From Paguma larvata (Eukaryota; Chordata; Mammalia; Carnivora; Viverridae), in contig CM057831.1 of the NCBI GenBank assembly GCA_030068075.1, positions 12,629,370-12,693,369 on the forward strand: a DNA stretch of 64,000 nt, read 5' to 3'. Every line of letters begins with the position of its first letter. Position 1 is the stretch's first letter. Below, piece after piece: positions 11,901 through 26,900 of this stretch. The notes beneath the pieces are model-generated. The model searched no databases, was not told the DNA's origin, and saw nothing but the letters and a program-made list of their open reading frames with translations. A program made the position numbers and the translations under genes.

Positions 11901-14900
11901 AAGGATGGTATTATGGTTTTGTCACTCCTTCTGTATTTATTAGGTGGAATTATTTTAAAAGAAGAATTTTCTCTTACTAGCTTTTAGGTTACCCTAAAAT
12001 ATAGCTGATACAGGAATGCAGGATAAATACTTGATTCTTATCCCTTTAGGTACCCGTTTCCAGAGGAGTTGGTACCCTAACAAAATCTAACACTGTGGGG
12101 ATGTGTCTGTGTGTGCGCGCACACTTGTATAATATTTTGAATTCATAGATTTTAACATACTTGCTTATTGTGTTTCAGTCCATTGCAGTCATTATTTCTT
12201 TTTGTTGCTTAAACTGTCCCTTTTTTGGGCAGTGGGGGCTCCCTCTCGTTGTCTTCTGTGTTCTTTTAGCATGGCCTCCCAGGAATTTTGATAACAGCAA
12301 GTTACCAACAGTACTTTCTGGTGTGACAAGATTATTCTATCTTTATCTTTTATATCTCTTGTCCAAGACCCAGAGTCGTCCATTTCTCCAAGGTGGGGCT
12401 TATATTTGAAGCTACTGTTTTTATCTTGTGCTGTCTCAGTATATGTATAAATAGCATGCGTTTTCCCCGTTGGCATTCACAGGGAAACCTCATTTTCAGC
12501 TGCTCTGAAGAATGGCTCCCTTGCTGTGGGGTGTTCCTCATTTTCCAGAACTGAAGTTCTACACTTCCTATTCTTTGTGTTTTGTATTAGGTCATCCCAG
12601 ACATACCCTGTAAATTTTAGAAGAATCCACATACCACTTTCACACGATACTCACAGGAAAATAGACGGAAGCTTAATCTCGTTCCTATAAATAGGCCAAA
12701 ATGCTTTTAACTTGCATAGATAGAAAGAAAAAGCTGGGGGCAGAGGAGGTTAGAAGTGGTGGATAAAGACAAGAGATTGACTTTGACATAACTAGTTTGA
12801 GATACATGATGCATCTAGTTAGGGCCATTTGGTAGAAATCAGCCCTCGGTCCTGAAGATGAAGTACACCTATTCTGTTAGGGTGATACTGTCTGTCAGCC
12901 TAAAGCTCGAAAGTCCAAGAGAGTAAGTGCCTTGCCAAAGTCAGGAAAAAGAGTGAGGTGTTATGCAAGATATTTTGTGGTTTCAAATACAAATGTGAAA
13001 TCCGGAACCTTGTTTTCCACCCTATTTTTCCTTGTCCCTTTTTGGTGAGCCTCTTGAAATGAACTGAATGTCTTTTTTTTAGAGTCCCAAGAGTGCCCTG
13101 AAAGAGAGGATTTATCTAGAGGAAAACCCAGAGAAAAGTGAAGTGATTCAGGACACAGTGAGTATGGAGTCCGTGAAGGGATAGTGCTTCCTTTCGCTTT
13201 CCTTCTACTTCAGGGACAGACTCCCCTGATATTTGTGTATTTTGGGGGGGAAGTGGGAGAGAAAAAGCTTAAACTGATTCATAAACTTTTGATAAATGGA
13301 GAGCTACTCCATGAGAGTATTATTAGGTGGTTTAATGTTACTTAGCTTGTGGTAAAAAATACATAACGTAAAATTTACCATTTTAATAATTTTTAAGTGT
13401 GTAACTTATTGTCATTAAATTATATTGATATCGTTGTACAGCCACCACCATAGCTGTCCCCAGAACGTTTTCATTTCCCAGCTCAGAGTCAGTACCCACT
13501 AGTCACTGACTCCCATTCTCCTCTCCCCAGAGCACCTGACAACCAGCGTTTAACTTCATGCGTTTGACTAGGTTAGGAACCGTATATAAGTAGCCTCATA
13601 CAGTGTTCGTCCTCTGTGACTGTCTTATTTCAGTGAGCATCATGTCTTCCAGGTTCATCCGTGTCGTAGCGTATGTCAGAGTTGCCTTCCTTTTTAAGGA
13701 AGAATAATAACTGTTGTGTGCATATACCACATTTTGCTTTTCCATTTATCTGTCAGTGAATACTTGGGTTGTTTCCACCTTCTGGCTGTTGTGAATAATG
13801 CTGCTATGGCCAAGAGTATACAAATACCTGTTCAGATGCTTTCTTTTAGTTCTTTCGGGTATTTATTCAGAAGTGCAGTTGCTGGATTTGGCATATTCTT
13901 ATGTGAATACTTTTAGCATCCTGCATTTGTTTTCTAATTAGATTTGTATAAAGGTTTATAGTAAAAGATTTAATTAAATAGCATGTTGTGACCCATCAGT
14001 TATTAGCAACACAGGGTTATTGAAAATTCAGAGACGTTGAAACAGCTGTAAAATCACAAGTTGTCTTGACAACCACTCTGAACAAATTTCTATTTCACCA
14101 TTTTTTAAAAAATTACTAGAGCCTTGGGTTTAAAAAAACAAGTAGTAAAAATGGCAGAATCAAGGTTAGAAGATGCAAATCCAAAGGGCTGCAGCACACG
14201 TGAGGAGGGAAGGCTGTAGCTACGTATTACTTCCTGTAACTCGTGGATACGTGTGCATCCCGTCAGCTCTAACTCCGATGCACGTGGCCCTGCACTTAGC
14301 CCGCAAGTCAGTGTAGCCCCACTCCCCTTGCTCAGCCCCAGATCCTGCGTGTTCAGCTGCTGTCAGGTTTGAGCCAAACTCATTCTTTCTCTGCTTCTTC
14401 CCAAATTTTTATTTCTTTAATACTGCATGGCCTTTGATTTTAATATTTATGGACTTCCTACATCGCATACTTTTTGTATTATATGTTAATGCCCTCACAT
14501 TGCCTTTTTCTTGCTCAATCTGTCCTTGTAAGTGAGTTGACAAAAGGACGAGCTGCTGCACGGGAGGGAGATCTGCCAACCTGCGTTTTCCTGTTTGCAA
14601 CTTTGGTTCTTTGTTTCTATACAAAATGATTTTAATTTTGTGTGATTGCTTGAAAATTTTGTTGCATTATGCCAGCGATTTGCAACCGGGACTGATTTTG
14701 TCCCTCGGGGAACATTTGGCAGTGTATGGAAACATTTTTGATGGTCATGACTGGGAGGCTGCTGCTGGCATGTAGTGGGTGGGTAGAGGCCCAGGATGCT
14801 GCTAAACATCGTACAATGCACAGGACGGCCCCCACAACAAAGAATTATCTGGCCCAAAATGTCAACAGTGCCAGCGTTGAAAAACCCTGCATTATGCACT

Positions 14901-17900
14901 TAGGAAAATGAATTGAAAATGAAAAAACAGGGTTCAGTGACAGCTTTCAATTATGCGACGTTGATAGAAGTCTTTGTATTAACCTCTCCACTCACTTCAT
15001 CTTATCATTTCTATTCTCATTTTTCTTTTGTCTTGTTGTCTTCATTTACTTTTCCTAATCTAGCTTTTTAGAACTGTAATTATTTACATAAGCCAACTTT
15101 CTGTCTGGAACAAGGTTTCTATGAAATGAATGAAGTACACAGAGATTAGAATCCAATATCTAAGAGTATAGTGAGCAAAAGGTGTTAATTATTTCCAGAG
15201 GAAATGTTTTTTTCTCCCTAAGAACAGTTGATACTGTTGTGGTTTTCTTTGGTAAAGTGATTCATTGCCTTGAAAATTTGAGAACCACTTCTTTAAAAGT
15301 GAAGCACTTGAGAAAAATCAATAAAATGAAATGTAGTCAGTTTGGTGAACCGTTTCCTTTCGGCGATTTGGCATTGTTCTTTCTCTGAATTCGACCCACA
15401 GATAATTTTTCTCTTCCTTTTCCCTGAATGTTGCCAGGGTCCTCAGGCCCTCGCCGGGAGTCCCGCGCCGCGGACGGCGCCTCACATCATCGGGGCAGAG
15501 GATGACGACTTCGGCACTGAGCACGAACAGGTGATGCCTTTTCTTCTAAAAGACAAATTATAAAATATTTGAGATATCTGGTTTGTCATAAAAATGAATA
15601 CTTTTTGGAGATTGAAATTATATTCGTAAAGATTCGAAGCTGTATCCTAGAGCTAAGATTAATTAATTGCTTGGATTAGTTGTTTATTTTAGCTTTGACC
15701 AATAGAAATGACTTTTTGCTTTTAAAGCCGATAAGAAGTGATTGATTTACACTAAAGTACTTCCTTTTGGGAAAGGAGGGTGTAATCGTAAATGTTTTTT
15801 TTTTTTATTTAAAATTCCAATGGTTTAGAAATGTGATTGGCTTGATTCTTGATTTTGTATTCCATGATCTTGCTAATAAACGGACTTACCACTTCTAGGA
15901 GCTTTCTTTATTTTTGTTTTTTGTGTTTTTTTTTTTTTTTTAGTGTTTTATTTTATTTTTGAGATTGAGAGAGTGTGAGCAGGGGAGGGGAGAGAGAGAG
16001 GGAGACACAGAATCTGAAGCAGACTCCAGGCTCTGAGCTGTCAGCACAGAGCCCGGCACAGGGCTCGAACTCACAAACCCGGAGATCATGACCTGAGCTG
16101 AAGTCGGACGCTTAACCGAATGAGCCACCCAGGTGCCCCTTTTAACTTTTGAAAATAACTTTTTGGGGGGCACCCGGGTGGCTCAGTGGGTTAAGCATCT
16201 GACTTTGGCTCGGGTCGTGATCTCACACTTCATGAGCATGAGCCCCGTGTCATGCTCTGTGCTGACAGCTCAGAGCCTGGGTAGGGCCTGCTTCGGATCC
16301 TGTGTCTCCCTCTTTTCTGCCCCTTCCCTACTCATTCTCTGTCTGTCTCTCTCTCTCAAAAATAAAAAATTAAAAAAATTTATTTTTAGTAAATAAAATT
16401 AAGTAGTTTTTTGGGATTTTCCACATAGACAAGCACATTTATTTCTTTCCTTCTTTGTTTCCATTCTGTTTATCTTTTATATCTTGTTCTTACCTTTATT
16501 GTACTGGTTAGGGCTTCCACTATGAGGTAGAATTGGAGTGGTAAGACAGAACGTTGTTGTCTTATGCCTGACCTTGGGAAGAAAGATACTGAGTCTTTCA
16601 TCATTAAGTGCGATGTTAGCCATCGGTATTCTGTAGATACTTCGTGTTAGGTGGGGAAGTTTTCTTCTGTTTCTAATTGCTGAGAGTTTTTTAATCATGA
16701 ATTAATGTTGAACTTTGTTGAATAATTGACATGATCATGCGGGTTGTTTTGTTTTTTTCATTTAGTCTCTTACTGTGATAGATTACATTGATGTAGCGTG
16801 TCGGAGCAGCTTTACATTCTTGGGATAAACCACACTTGGTCATATAGTTTATTTTCCTTTTTATATATTGCTGGATGCAGTTTGCTGTTCTTTTTGCTGA
16901 CGTGTTTACATTGCTTTTTATGGAGTACATAGGTCTGTGGTTTTCTTTTTTTAGAATGTCTTTCTTTGGTTTTGATATTTGGGTAATGTTGTCCTCTTAA
17001 AATGACTTCAGAAGTATCCCATCCTCTTGTGTTTTTTGAAAGCAGTTGTGAAGAATTGGTTTTATTTGTTTAGATTAACTTCTTTCTCTATTTAAACATG
17101 AGAAATTAAATGGAAATTGTGGTTCAGGGTTACCTTAGGTTGAACTATTAGTTTGCTATGTTCAGTTCAGTTAGGGAATACAATTATTCTAGGAGTCGTC
17201 TCACTTAAAATTATATATCCATTTTCATACCACCATTTCTGTGATTAGCTCAAAAGAAAAGGAAGACACATTAGGCAAAAAGCCTCCCATTACATTTTTA
17301 GAAGTGTTGTTACACTGGTTTTTTACTTACTGATTTGTAGACATCTGAGCTCCTTGGTAATTGTTGAACCTGCATTCTCCTAAGATGATGTTTCTTCCAA
17401 GCTATTTCCAAGAGATTATTAATTTCCAGAAGGAGAGAGTCCATAAGCCCATGTGCTCATAAGTTCTAGTGAAATTTTTTAAATCTTGAATTTTTTTAGG
17501 GTACGTCAAAGTGACATTTGGGTAGTTGTGTTTAACTGAGGTCACCTCACATTTCGCATCTGTGTGGTGGAGTTATCGACGTATCTGTATGTCTTTTTCC
17601 AGATCAATGGACAGTGCAGCTGTTTCCAGAGCATTGAACTGCTAAAATCTCGCCCTGCTCACCTGGCTGTTTTCTTACACCATGTAGTTTCACAGTTTGA
17701 CCCTGCCACATTGGTAATGCATTTGACAGTTTAACCAATTCAGAGTTCCTACATTGATTCTTATACTGTAAAACTTTGCACTTCTGCAAGATGGGTTTGT
17801 AAGCATATACGGGTAGATATGGAAGATAGTTAAAAAGTTATAAATTTATTTTTTTAAACTTCATTGCATCGTAATGATTACATTGTTTGTAGTGGCCTAT

Positions 17901-20900
17901 TTGTTGGAAACTTTACGACTCAGCAAAGATCTAGCAGATTATATTATTCATGATTTCTCACTTTTTTTTCTCTCTTGCGTTTCTTCCTCTCCTACAGCTC
18001 TGTTATCTCTATTCAGACCTGTATAAGCAGACCAATTCCAAGGAGACTCGTCGTGTCTTCCTCGAGTTCCATCAGTTTTTCCTGGACCGATCTGCAGTAA
18101 GTTACCAAGTTAATATTCTGTCGTCTGTGCTCTCGCACGTCGAGTTCCTGTTCTTCTACTTCCTGTCTTCCTCTCATGTTTTTGGACACTATTGTTTTGG
18201 ACTTTCTGATATCTATATTGTATCTCAGTTACTGATTACTCTTGACTGCTACTCTTATTATTTCTAAATTAGGTGTAGGCTCTGAATTCTCACAGTAGGC
18301 TTAAGGGGGTAAACACGTACATTTGGGTTTATACATGTGCATAATTAGGGCAAGAGAGTGAAAAAGAGAACACAAATGATGCATGTGTATATTGGGATCC
18401 AAAGGATAATACTAGTGTAATGAACTCTGGTCGGTCTCTTTGAAGTTTGGAGGCACAAGTTTAGCTAAAAAATGGTGGGAAAGATCTTACATAAATGAGA
18501 ATAGTGTTTTATTTTCTTTTACCAGTAGAAGTCTTTAAAGGTTTTTAAACCAATGAGTTTTATTATTCTCAGCCTTGCGGTAGTGTAAGTACCAGCCCAT
18601 ACTGCTTCCTGGATAACGGTGCCGCAGTTCCGGAGGCCGCTTCCACGTTTGCTACCCTCTTCCGTGACTGTGTCACAGCTTCCTCTCCTGAAACCTCATC
18701 GCCTCCTCTCCTGCCCTCTCTCAGCTGGCTGTTTCTTTGAGAAGTTTGAAGTATCCGCAGGCGAACTTCTACCAGATAATATCAACTGCCTTCATCATAG
18801 TATGTGCTCTGCCCTTTCTCCTGATGCCATGGAGAGACTGTCTTGTTTTATCTAAAGGCGACTCTTCCCCTGTGTACCTGGACCGCATTTCCTTCTGCCT
18901 CCTGGACGACATTAGCTCGCAACTGCCATCCTTCTGTCTGATACCAATTTTTTGTTTTCTGGTGACTCATTCACATTAGCTTGCAAACGTTGTGAGCTTA
19001 CCAATCCTAAAACAAACATACCCAGGAACATTTTTGTCTCCGCTTCTCCCTCCAGCTCTTGCCTCATTTTCTTTATATTACTTTACAAAGTTGCCTGCAC
19101 ACCTATGCATTGCAGTATACACTTACTTTCTCAGTGAGTCCTTCCCTGACCAACCTACTTGAAGTTTTATCCCCTTCACTTTCGGTCACCTCTCTGGTGT
19201 TATTTTCGTCCATAGAACTTTTGTTTTGTTTGTATGTTTTGTCTATATTCTTTCTTTCCTGCCCTGCACATAAAGCTCCATGAGGGCAGATATTTTCATC
19301 CTGTTTCTTCATCGCTTTCTCCAACACTGAACAGATCCTGGTCACGCCGATATTTATTGAGTGAATTAGTTAAGGTTCTGATTATACTGCCATTGTTTAA
19401 AATATTATAGGGGTGCCTGGGTGGCTCAGTTCATTAAGCAGTCTGACTCTTGGTTTTGGTCAGGTCACGTCTCATGGTTCGTGGGTTTGAGCCTCATGTC
19501 AGGCTCTGCGCTCAGCACAGAGCCTGCTTAAGATTCTCTGTCTCCCTCTGCCTCTGCCCCCTCCCCTCTCTTTCTCTCAAAAATAAATAAATAGACTTAA
19601 AAATTAAGATATTATGTATTATATTCATTAAGATAATTTACTTCCATGAAGAAATGACAGTGTATTGAAGCATATATGAATTTCACATTTTCTTTTTTTA
19701 AATTGAAGTACAGTTGATATTCAGTATTAGTTTCAGGTATACAACACAGTGATTCGACAATTGCGTATATTATGTAATGCGCACCATGAGAACTATAATT
19801 CTCATTTGTCACATAGGAAGTTATTACAGTATTATTGACCTGTATTTCCTGTGCTATATTTCTCATCCCTGTGACTTATTTTCTTATTTTTCTTTTAAGT
19901 TTTTGATTCCAGTTCATTAATATACAGTGTTATATTAGCTGCAAGTGTACAGTCTAGTGATTCAACAGTTCCGTGTATCACCTGGTGCTCATCATAAATG
20001 CACTTCTTTCTTAATCCTCATCACCTGTTTACCCTTCCCCCACCCCACTTCCCTCTGGTAACCCTCAGCTTGTTCTCTCTAATTAAGAGTCTGTTTCTTG
20101 GCTTGTTTCTCTTTCTCTTTTTTTCCTTTTGCTCATTTGTTTTCTTAAATTCCACGTATGAGTGAAATCATATGGTATTTGTCTTTCTGACTGACTTATT
20201 TTACTTAGCATTATACTCTCTGGCCCCATCCATGTCACAGAAAATGGCAAAGATTTCATTCTTTTTTATGGCTGAGTGATTTCTATTGTACGTATATACA
20301 CCACATCATCTTTATCCATTCATCAGTCACTGGACGCTTGGGCTATTTCCATATCTTGACTATTGTAAATAATGCTGCCATTAACATAGGGGGGCATGTA
20401 TCCCTTTGAATTAGTGTTTTTATATTCTTTGGGTAAATACCCAGTAGTGCAATTGCTGGGTCATAGGGTAGCTCTATTTTCAATTTTTTTGAGGAAACGC
20501 CATACTGGTTTCCACAGTGGCTGCACCACTTGGTATTGCCACCAGCAGTGCAGGAGTGTTCTTTTTTCTCCACATCCTCACCAACACCTGTTGTTTCTTG
20601 TGCTGTTGATGTTAGCCACTCTGACAGGTGTGAGGTGATGTCTCATTGTGGTTTTGATTTGCATTTCCCTGATGGTAAGTGATGATGAGCATCTTTTCAT
20701 GTGTCTGTTGGCCATCTGGATGTCTTCTTTGGAGAAATGTCTGTTCACATCTTCTGCCCATTTTGTAATTGGATTATTTATTTTTTGGGTGTTGAGTTGT
20801 ATAAGTTCTTTTTATACTTTGTATACTAACCTTTATGGGATAGGTCATTGCAAATATCTTCTTCTGTTTTGTAGGTTATCTTTTAGTTTTGTTGGTTGTT

Positions 20901-23900
20901 TCCTTTGCTGTGTAAAAGCTTTTTGATTGAGATGTATGTAGTCCCAATCGTTTATTTTTGCTTTTGTTTTTCTGGTCTCAGGAGACGTATCTAGAAAAAG
21001 TCGCTATAGCCAACGTCTAAGAGGTTACTGCCCGTGTTCTCATCTAGTATTTTTATGGCTTCAGGTCTCACATTTAGGTCTTTAATCTATTTTGAATTTA
21101 TTTTTGTACATGGTGTAAGAAAGTGGTCCAGTTTCATTCTTCTGGATGTTGCTGTCCATTTCTCCCAGCACCACTTGCTGAAGTTCTGTCCTTTTCCCAT
21201 TGGATAGTCTTTCCTGCTTTGTTGAAGATTAATTGACCATTTAGTTTATTTCTGAGTTTTCTATTCTGTTTTAATTGATCTGTGTGTCTGTTTAGTGTCA
21301 GTGCCATATTGTTTTGATGACTGCAGCTTTGTAATATAACTTGAAGTCTGGGATTGTGATGCCTCCAGTTTTGCTTTTCTTTTTCAAGGTTGCTTTGGCT
21401 ATTTGGGGTCTTTGGTGGTTCCATACAAATTTTGGGAGTCTCTGTTCTAGTTCTGTGAAAAATACTATTGGTATTTTGATAGGGATTGCATTAAATATGT
21501 AGATTGCTTTGGGTGGCATAGACATTTTAACACTATTTGCTCTTATAGTCCGTGAGCATGGAATGCCTTTCTCTGCCTTTGTGTCGTCCTCACTTTCTTA
21601 CATCAGGGTTCATAGTTTTCAGAGTAGAGGCCTTTCACCTTGTTGATTAGGTTTGTTCCCAGGTATCTTGCTATTTTTGGTGCAATTGTAAATTGTTTTC
21701 TTAATTTCTCTTTCTGCTGCTTCATTATTAGTGTATAGAAATGCAAGATTTCTGTATGTTGATTTTGTATCCTGTGACTTTACTGGATGCGTTTATCAGT
21801 TCCAGCAGTTTTTTTGGTGAAGTCTTTTGGGTTTTCTGTATATAATATCATGTCATAGGAAAATAGTGAAAATTTTACTTCTTCCTTACCAATTTGGATG
21901 CTTTTTATTTCTTTTTGTTGTTTGATTGCTATGGCTTGGGCTTCCAGTACTTTGTGGAATAGAAGGGGTGAGAGTGGACATCCTGTCTTGTTCCAGACCC
22001 TGGGGGAAAAGCTCTCAGTTTTTCCCTGTCGAGTAAGACTTTAGATGAGAGTTTTTCAAATACGGCCTTTATTATGTTAAGGTACATTCCCTCTAAACCT
22101 GCTTTGTTGAGGGTTTTTATCATGAATGGTTGTTGTACTTTGTGACTTATTTATTTTATAATGGAAAGTTTGTGACTTTTACTCCCCACCGCTCATTTCA
22201 CTTACCCCCACCCTATTTTCCCTCTGGCAACCATCAGTCTGCTCTGTATTTATGAGCCTATTTCTGTTCTTTGTGTGTGTTTGCTCATTGGTTTTAATTT
22301 TTAGGTTCCACGTATAAATGAAATTATACAGTATTTGTCTTCTCTGTCTAGACCATTTTCCTTGTTTGATACTCTCTTGGTTCATCATGTGGTTGTAAGG
22401 GGCTAGGTGTCCTTTTTTATGGCTGAGTAATAATTCCACTGTGTTTATCTGCCACATCTTCTTTATCCATTCATCTATCGATGGATACTTAGGTTCCTTC
22501 TATATCTTGGCTATTGTAAATAATGCTTCTATAAACATAGGGGTGCGTGTATCTTTTTGAATTAGTGTTTTTGTTTACTTCGGGTAAATCCCCAGAAGTT
22601 AATTTCACTTAAGATCTCCAAGCTAAGTCAAATCTTTACTTTGCTGCTTGTGATCTGTATTAAATTTATCAATTTTCAAGTGTAAGAACCCTGATAGATT
22701 TATTTGCTAATTATTATTTTATATCACAGGTGGTTTATTTCATATAAATACAGAAATGAGCATGTATATACGTTTTTACATTTATGCTAGCGATACTTCT
22801 AGGACAGTTGATTTGAGCTACTGCGTGATAACTTCAGTGAAAGAGAAAGCTCTGAAATCCATTTCACTGTTCTTCAGATGAATATTAGAGATCTCATAAT
22901 TTTCAGCAGAGATTTATTTTTTAATGTAAAGCTTTAGATCCTATAGGAATTGTTTTAATTCTCAAAGTATATGACAAGTAGGTATGCGTTAGAAAGTAAG
23001 CATGAAGAGGTTAAGATACTTTCTCTAAGTACAAAACAAGTTTTTTTCTAAGACATTGCCCCGATTGAGGCAAGGAAAAACACAACTACGTGGTACTAGG
23101 ACTGGAAACTGCAGTTATTATGGGGAAAACCCTAGCTAAGAAGAAGTTAATTATGACTTGGTTCCCTTAGTTGGCTCAATAGTAAGAACTACAGATGGTC
23201 ATTGGAGACTTGATACTGCAAGGGCTCAACATCGACATCCAGTACTTTCTCATTGGGGCATGAATGAATGTTACGAGGGTTCTTTAACTTTACATAGGAA
23301 ATTACGTAGGAAATAACACGTGGTTTGGAGTCTCAAGTACAGCAAAAAAAAAAAAGTCATGATTTTATATATATATACGTATGTATATGGCTAAATTTTT
23401 CATACAGTATATACACAGTTTTGGTTTTAGCTATATTGATTCAAATGATGTGTATAACTGATTATATTAACCAGTGATTATAGATATTTGCTGTATATGA
23501 TCCTTGGGGAAAGGGCTTATTTTCATAGTGAAACAATGGGACATTCCAGAGCTGTGAAATTTGGATGGGAAAAGTGAGCTTAAAACTGAATGCGGTCGTA
23601 AAAATAATTATATATACATCTTGAAAAGTCCTTAGTGTTGTTTCACTTTTTGTTTGCATTTTTGTTTTAGCACCTGAAAGTTTCTGTTCCTGATGAAATA
23701 TCAGTAGATCTAGGTAAGTTTGGAGTATCCATATTCTGGAGAATTTTTCTTTGTTAGATATGTACCAAAGATTTTCTTTGTTAGAGATGTAGCACGGTTC
23801 ATCTCTAAAGCTTTTATCCGTCACATGGTAACTAGTAGATCATATGAATCACAACGGAAATAGAGTCTATAATACATTAAAGGTGTATGAAATTGGAAAC

Positions 23901-26900
23901 GTAAGGTAATAAACAAAACGCACTGAAGACCTGCTCTTCAGCTTACTCCCAGTTTGCACCAAATAGCATTGGTGTGTTGCCAGTTATAAGCAAAGAAAAT
24001 ACCTTCACATCGTGTAACTCCTCGCCTCTTCTGTATGCAGAAAAAAGAAGACCTGAGCTTATACCTGAGGATCTACACCGCCACTATATCCAAACTATGC
24101 AGGAAAGAGTCCACCCGGAAGTTCAGAGGCACTTGGAAGATTTTCGGTAAGCCTGGTGGTAGATGTAAACTGATACGGTCATTCCGAATTAACTTGCTGT
24201 TTAGGTAGGAAAAGGTTACACATTAAGTCCTTGGCTTAGCAGATGGTCTTTATCCCTGTGATTAGAACATAATGACCATCTGGGGTGGAAGAGTTGTCAT
24301 GGTGCTGAGTCCACAGTCCCTATTCCACGTGCTTCCAGGATTTGAGCTCAGTGCTCTCCTTCAGGATGTGTGTTCTGTTGAGTGATCGCCTCTAGAATTC
24401 TTTTCCTCTGGTGTCCTAGGTGACAGGGGCCCCAAAATAGAAAACTGTGACATTTCGCCTGTTGCTAGAAACTCATAGCCATGGAAACTCTGATGAAACA
24501 TCTCCAGAGGGAGATGGTTCTTCTCTAGGCCACCTCAGGAAGCTTCTCCTGTTCCCTTTAGGCAGAAACGTAGCATGGGGCTGACCTTGGCTGAAAGCGA
24601 ACTGACAAAACTCGACGCGGAGCGAGACAAGGACCGGGTAACTTTGGAGAAGGAACGGGCATGTGCGGAGCAGATTGTTGCCAAAATTGAAGAAGTGTTG
24701 TAAGTAACAGAAGCGTGTGCAGACGCACCCTCTCTCCCGAGATGCTCGTTATGCTTAAAGCACACTCTGAACAGACTCAGAGGGGAGTCAGACTGTGTAT
24801 GTGGAGCCATGTACTTTGGCTCTAATGTTTTGATTTTTAAATTTTGCTGATGTCTTAGAAAAGTTCTTATGTTTCTTTTTCTGGGTATTGGTAAAATGAG
24901 TAACTATAAAATGTCTAACTGATCAAAAACACTTCCAGTGGTTCAGTTTATGGGATTTGAAACTGTTTGAGGTCAGAAAACATCTACAGTTGATGACTTG
25001 AGTGAGGAAAGCCTGTAGTCCATGTCCTGGAGGGTTAGGCTGCCTCTGCTATTCATGCCAGGTGATAGAGATTAAGCCCTGTTCTGTTGCAACTCCTTCA
25101 TTAAACTTTAATATTTAATTTTGAAATATTTTTATTTTTAGGATGACTGCTCAGGCTGTAGAAGAAGACAAAAGGTAATAAAACTGGGATTGTTTCCAAG
25201 AATTTTACAAAAAAAGGAACTGTCTTTTCTCCTGTAAGTCCTAAATTATGATTTCTTTCAACTTCAGAATGTAGACTGTCTCCCTCTGGTGGCCTCTATT
25301 GTATTTGACTAATATTCTAGTGTCTTGAGTAGGGTCCTTTTCTATTTGCAACGGGTAGATACCTGCTTAGTTTTTCCTTGATGAATGAATCTAAGAATTC
25401 CAGTATTGGAGTTTTTTAAGTCATTCGATGTCTTTATTCTACCCACCCTCCCGTCTCGGAGTCCTTATTTGACTTAATCCTTTTCCTCCAGTTCAACAAT
25501 GCAGTATGTGATCCTCATGTACATGAAGCATTTGGGAGTAAAAGTGAAAGAACCTCGAAATTTGGAGCACAAGCGAGGTCGGATTGGATTCCTTCCAAAA
25601 ATCAAGGTGAGACTGGATACTAGTGTGTTCAGGTCTCCGAGCTTCTTTACACAGCGTCGCGGTACCTTCCTTCGTCTTAGTATTTCCGGTTAACACAAGT
25701 TAGTGCTGGGCGTGCGAATGCGTGTGAGACGGGAAACCAAAAAGTCTAGTGAGAGATCCGGACCTGTAAACTACCGATCGGACGGTGTGAGGCGTGCAGG
25801 TAGCACTTTACGCCGAACGCCGTCCCGTCTCTGTCATGGCCTCGGTCTTTCCTTTTACGGCACCGGTCACAGTTTGTGATTATTTATGTTTTTGTTTAGT
25901 TTTTGTCAGGCCGTGCAGCTCTGTGAGGGCAAGGGCCTCCTGTGTCGCGTCCCCAGCTTTTAGCACAGTGCCGTCCCACAGAAAGGGCTTCTTGGTTGTT
26001 CAATGGAGGAATGAATTGCTTGGAACAAGCTCCCAGTAAATGTGTTGTAAAACTACCTTTTGTTTTCCAAAATTATCAGTTTGAAATGGGTTGAAAAGAC
26101 ATCTCGAGTTTGACGTGTGCTCGGTACAACGTGCCGGCCTCTGACAAGTGCTGCCTGCGTGCGGCTCTCCCTTGCATTCCACCAGCGCTTTCAGCTGGCC
26201 GTTGGAACTGCTGGGTTTCTGTGTTTGGGAGCAATAAAAGAACTCTATCTGTCGTCTGTCTCTTCTCTCTCCGATTGCACCTCGACTCTAGCAAAGTATG
26301 AAGAAAGATAGAGAAGGCGAAGAAAAAGGGAAGCGCCGAGGATTCCCCAGCATCCTGGGACCTCCAAGGAGACCCAGCCGTCATGACAACAGTGCAAGTA
26401 CGTTAAGGTGGAAATGGCGCCTTCTCACCAGCTCCCGCCGTCTTCCCTTCAGAGGCTCAGTTAGCTAGAATGAATTGCTGGAGAAAGGTGTTCTTGAGAT
26501 GATCGCACTGAACTTCCGGTGTGCCTTGTTGGCATTCAAGGTTATTTCTGACCTAACTACCCCCACGTGGCTCTATAATTATCTTAAACATCTTCTTTAG
26601 GGGCACCTGGGTGGGTGGCTCAGTCGGTTCGGCATCCAGCTTCTGCTCAGGTCATGATCTTACGGTCTGTGAGTTCAAGCCCCCATGTTGGGCTCTGTGC
26701 TGACAGCTCAGAGCCTGGAGCCTGCTTGGGATTCTGTGTGTCTCTCTCTCTGTGCCCCTCCCCCACTCGTGCTCTGTCTCTCTCTCAAAAAATAAACATT
26801 AAAACAATTTTTTTAATCTTCTTTAATTGTAGTATCCTATCAGTTGTTCGTAACATAATTTACTACCTATTCTGATTTTATTTGCATTCAACTTCTGTTT

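Noticed and set aside
20343..21525. Minus-strand ORFs with reverse-transcriptase-like peptides
   Set aside because: Not host genes: remnants of L1 ORF2 split by stops and frame changes; annotated under the L1.
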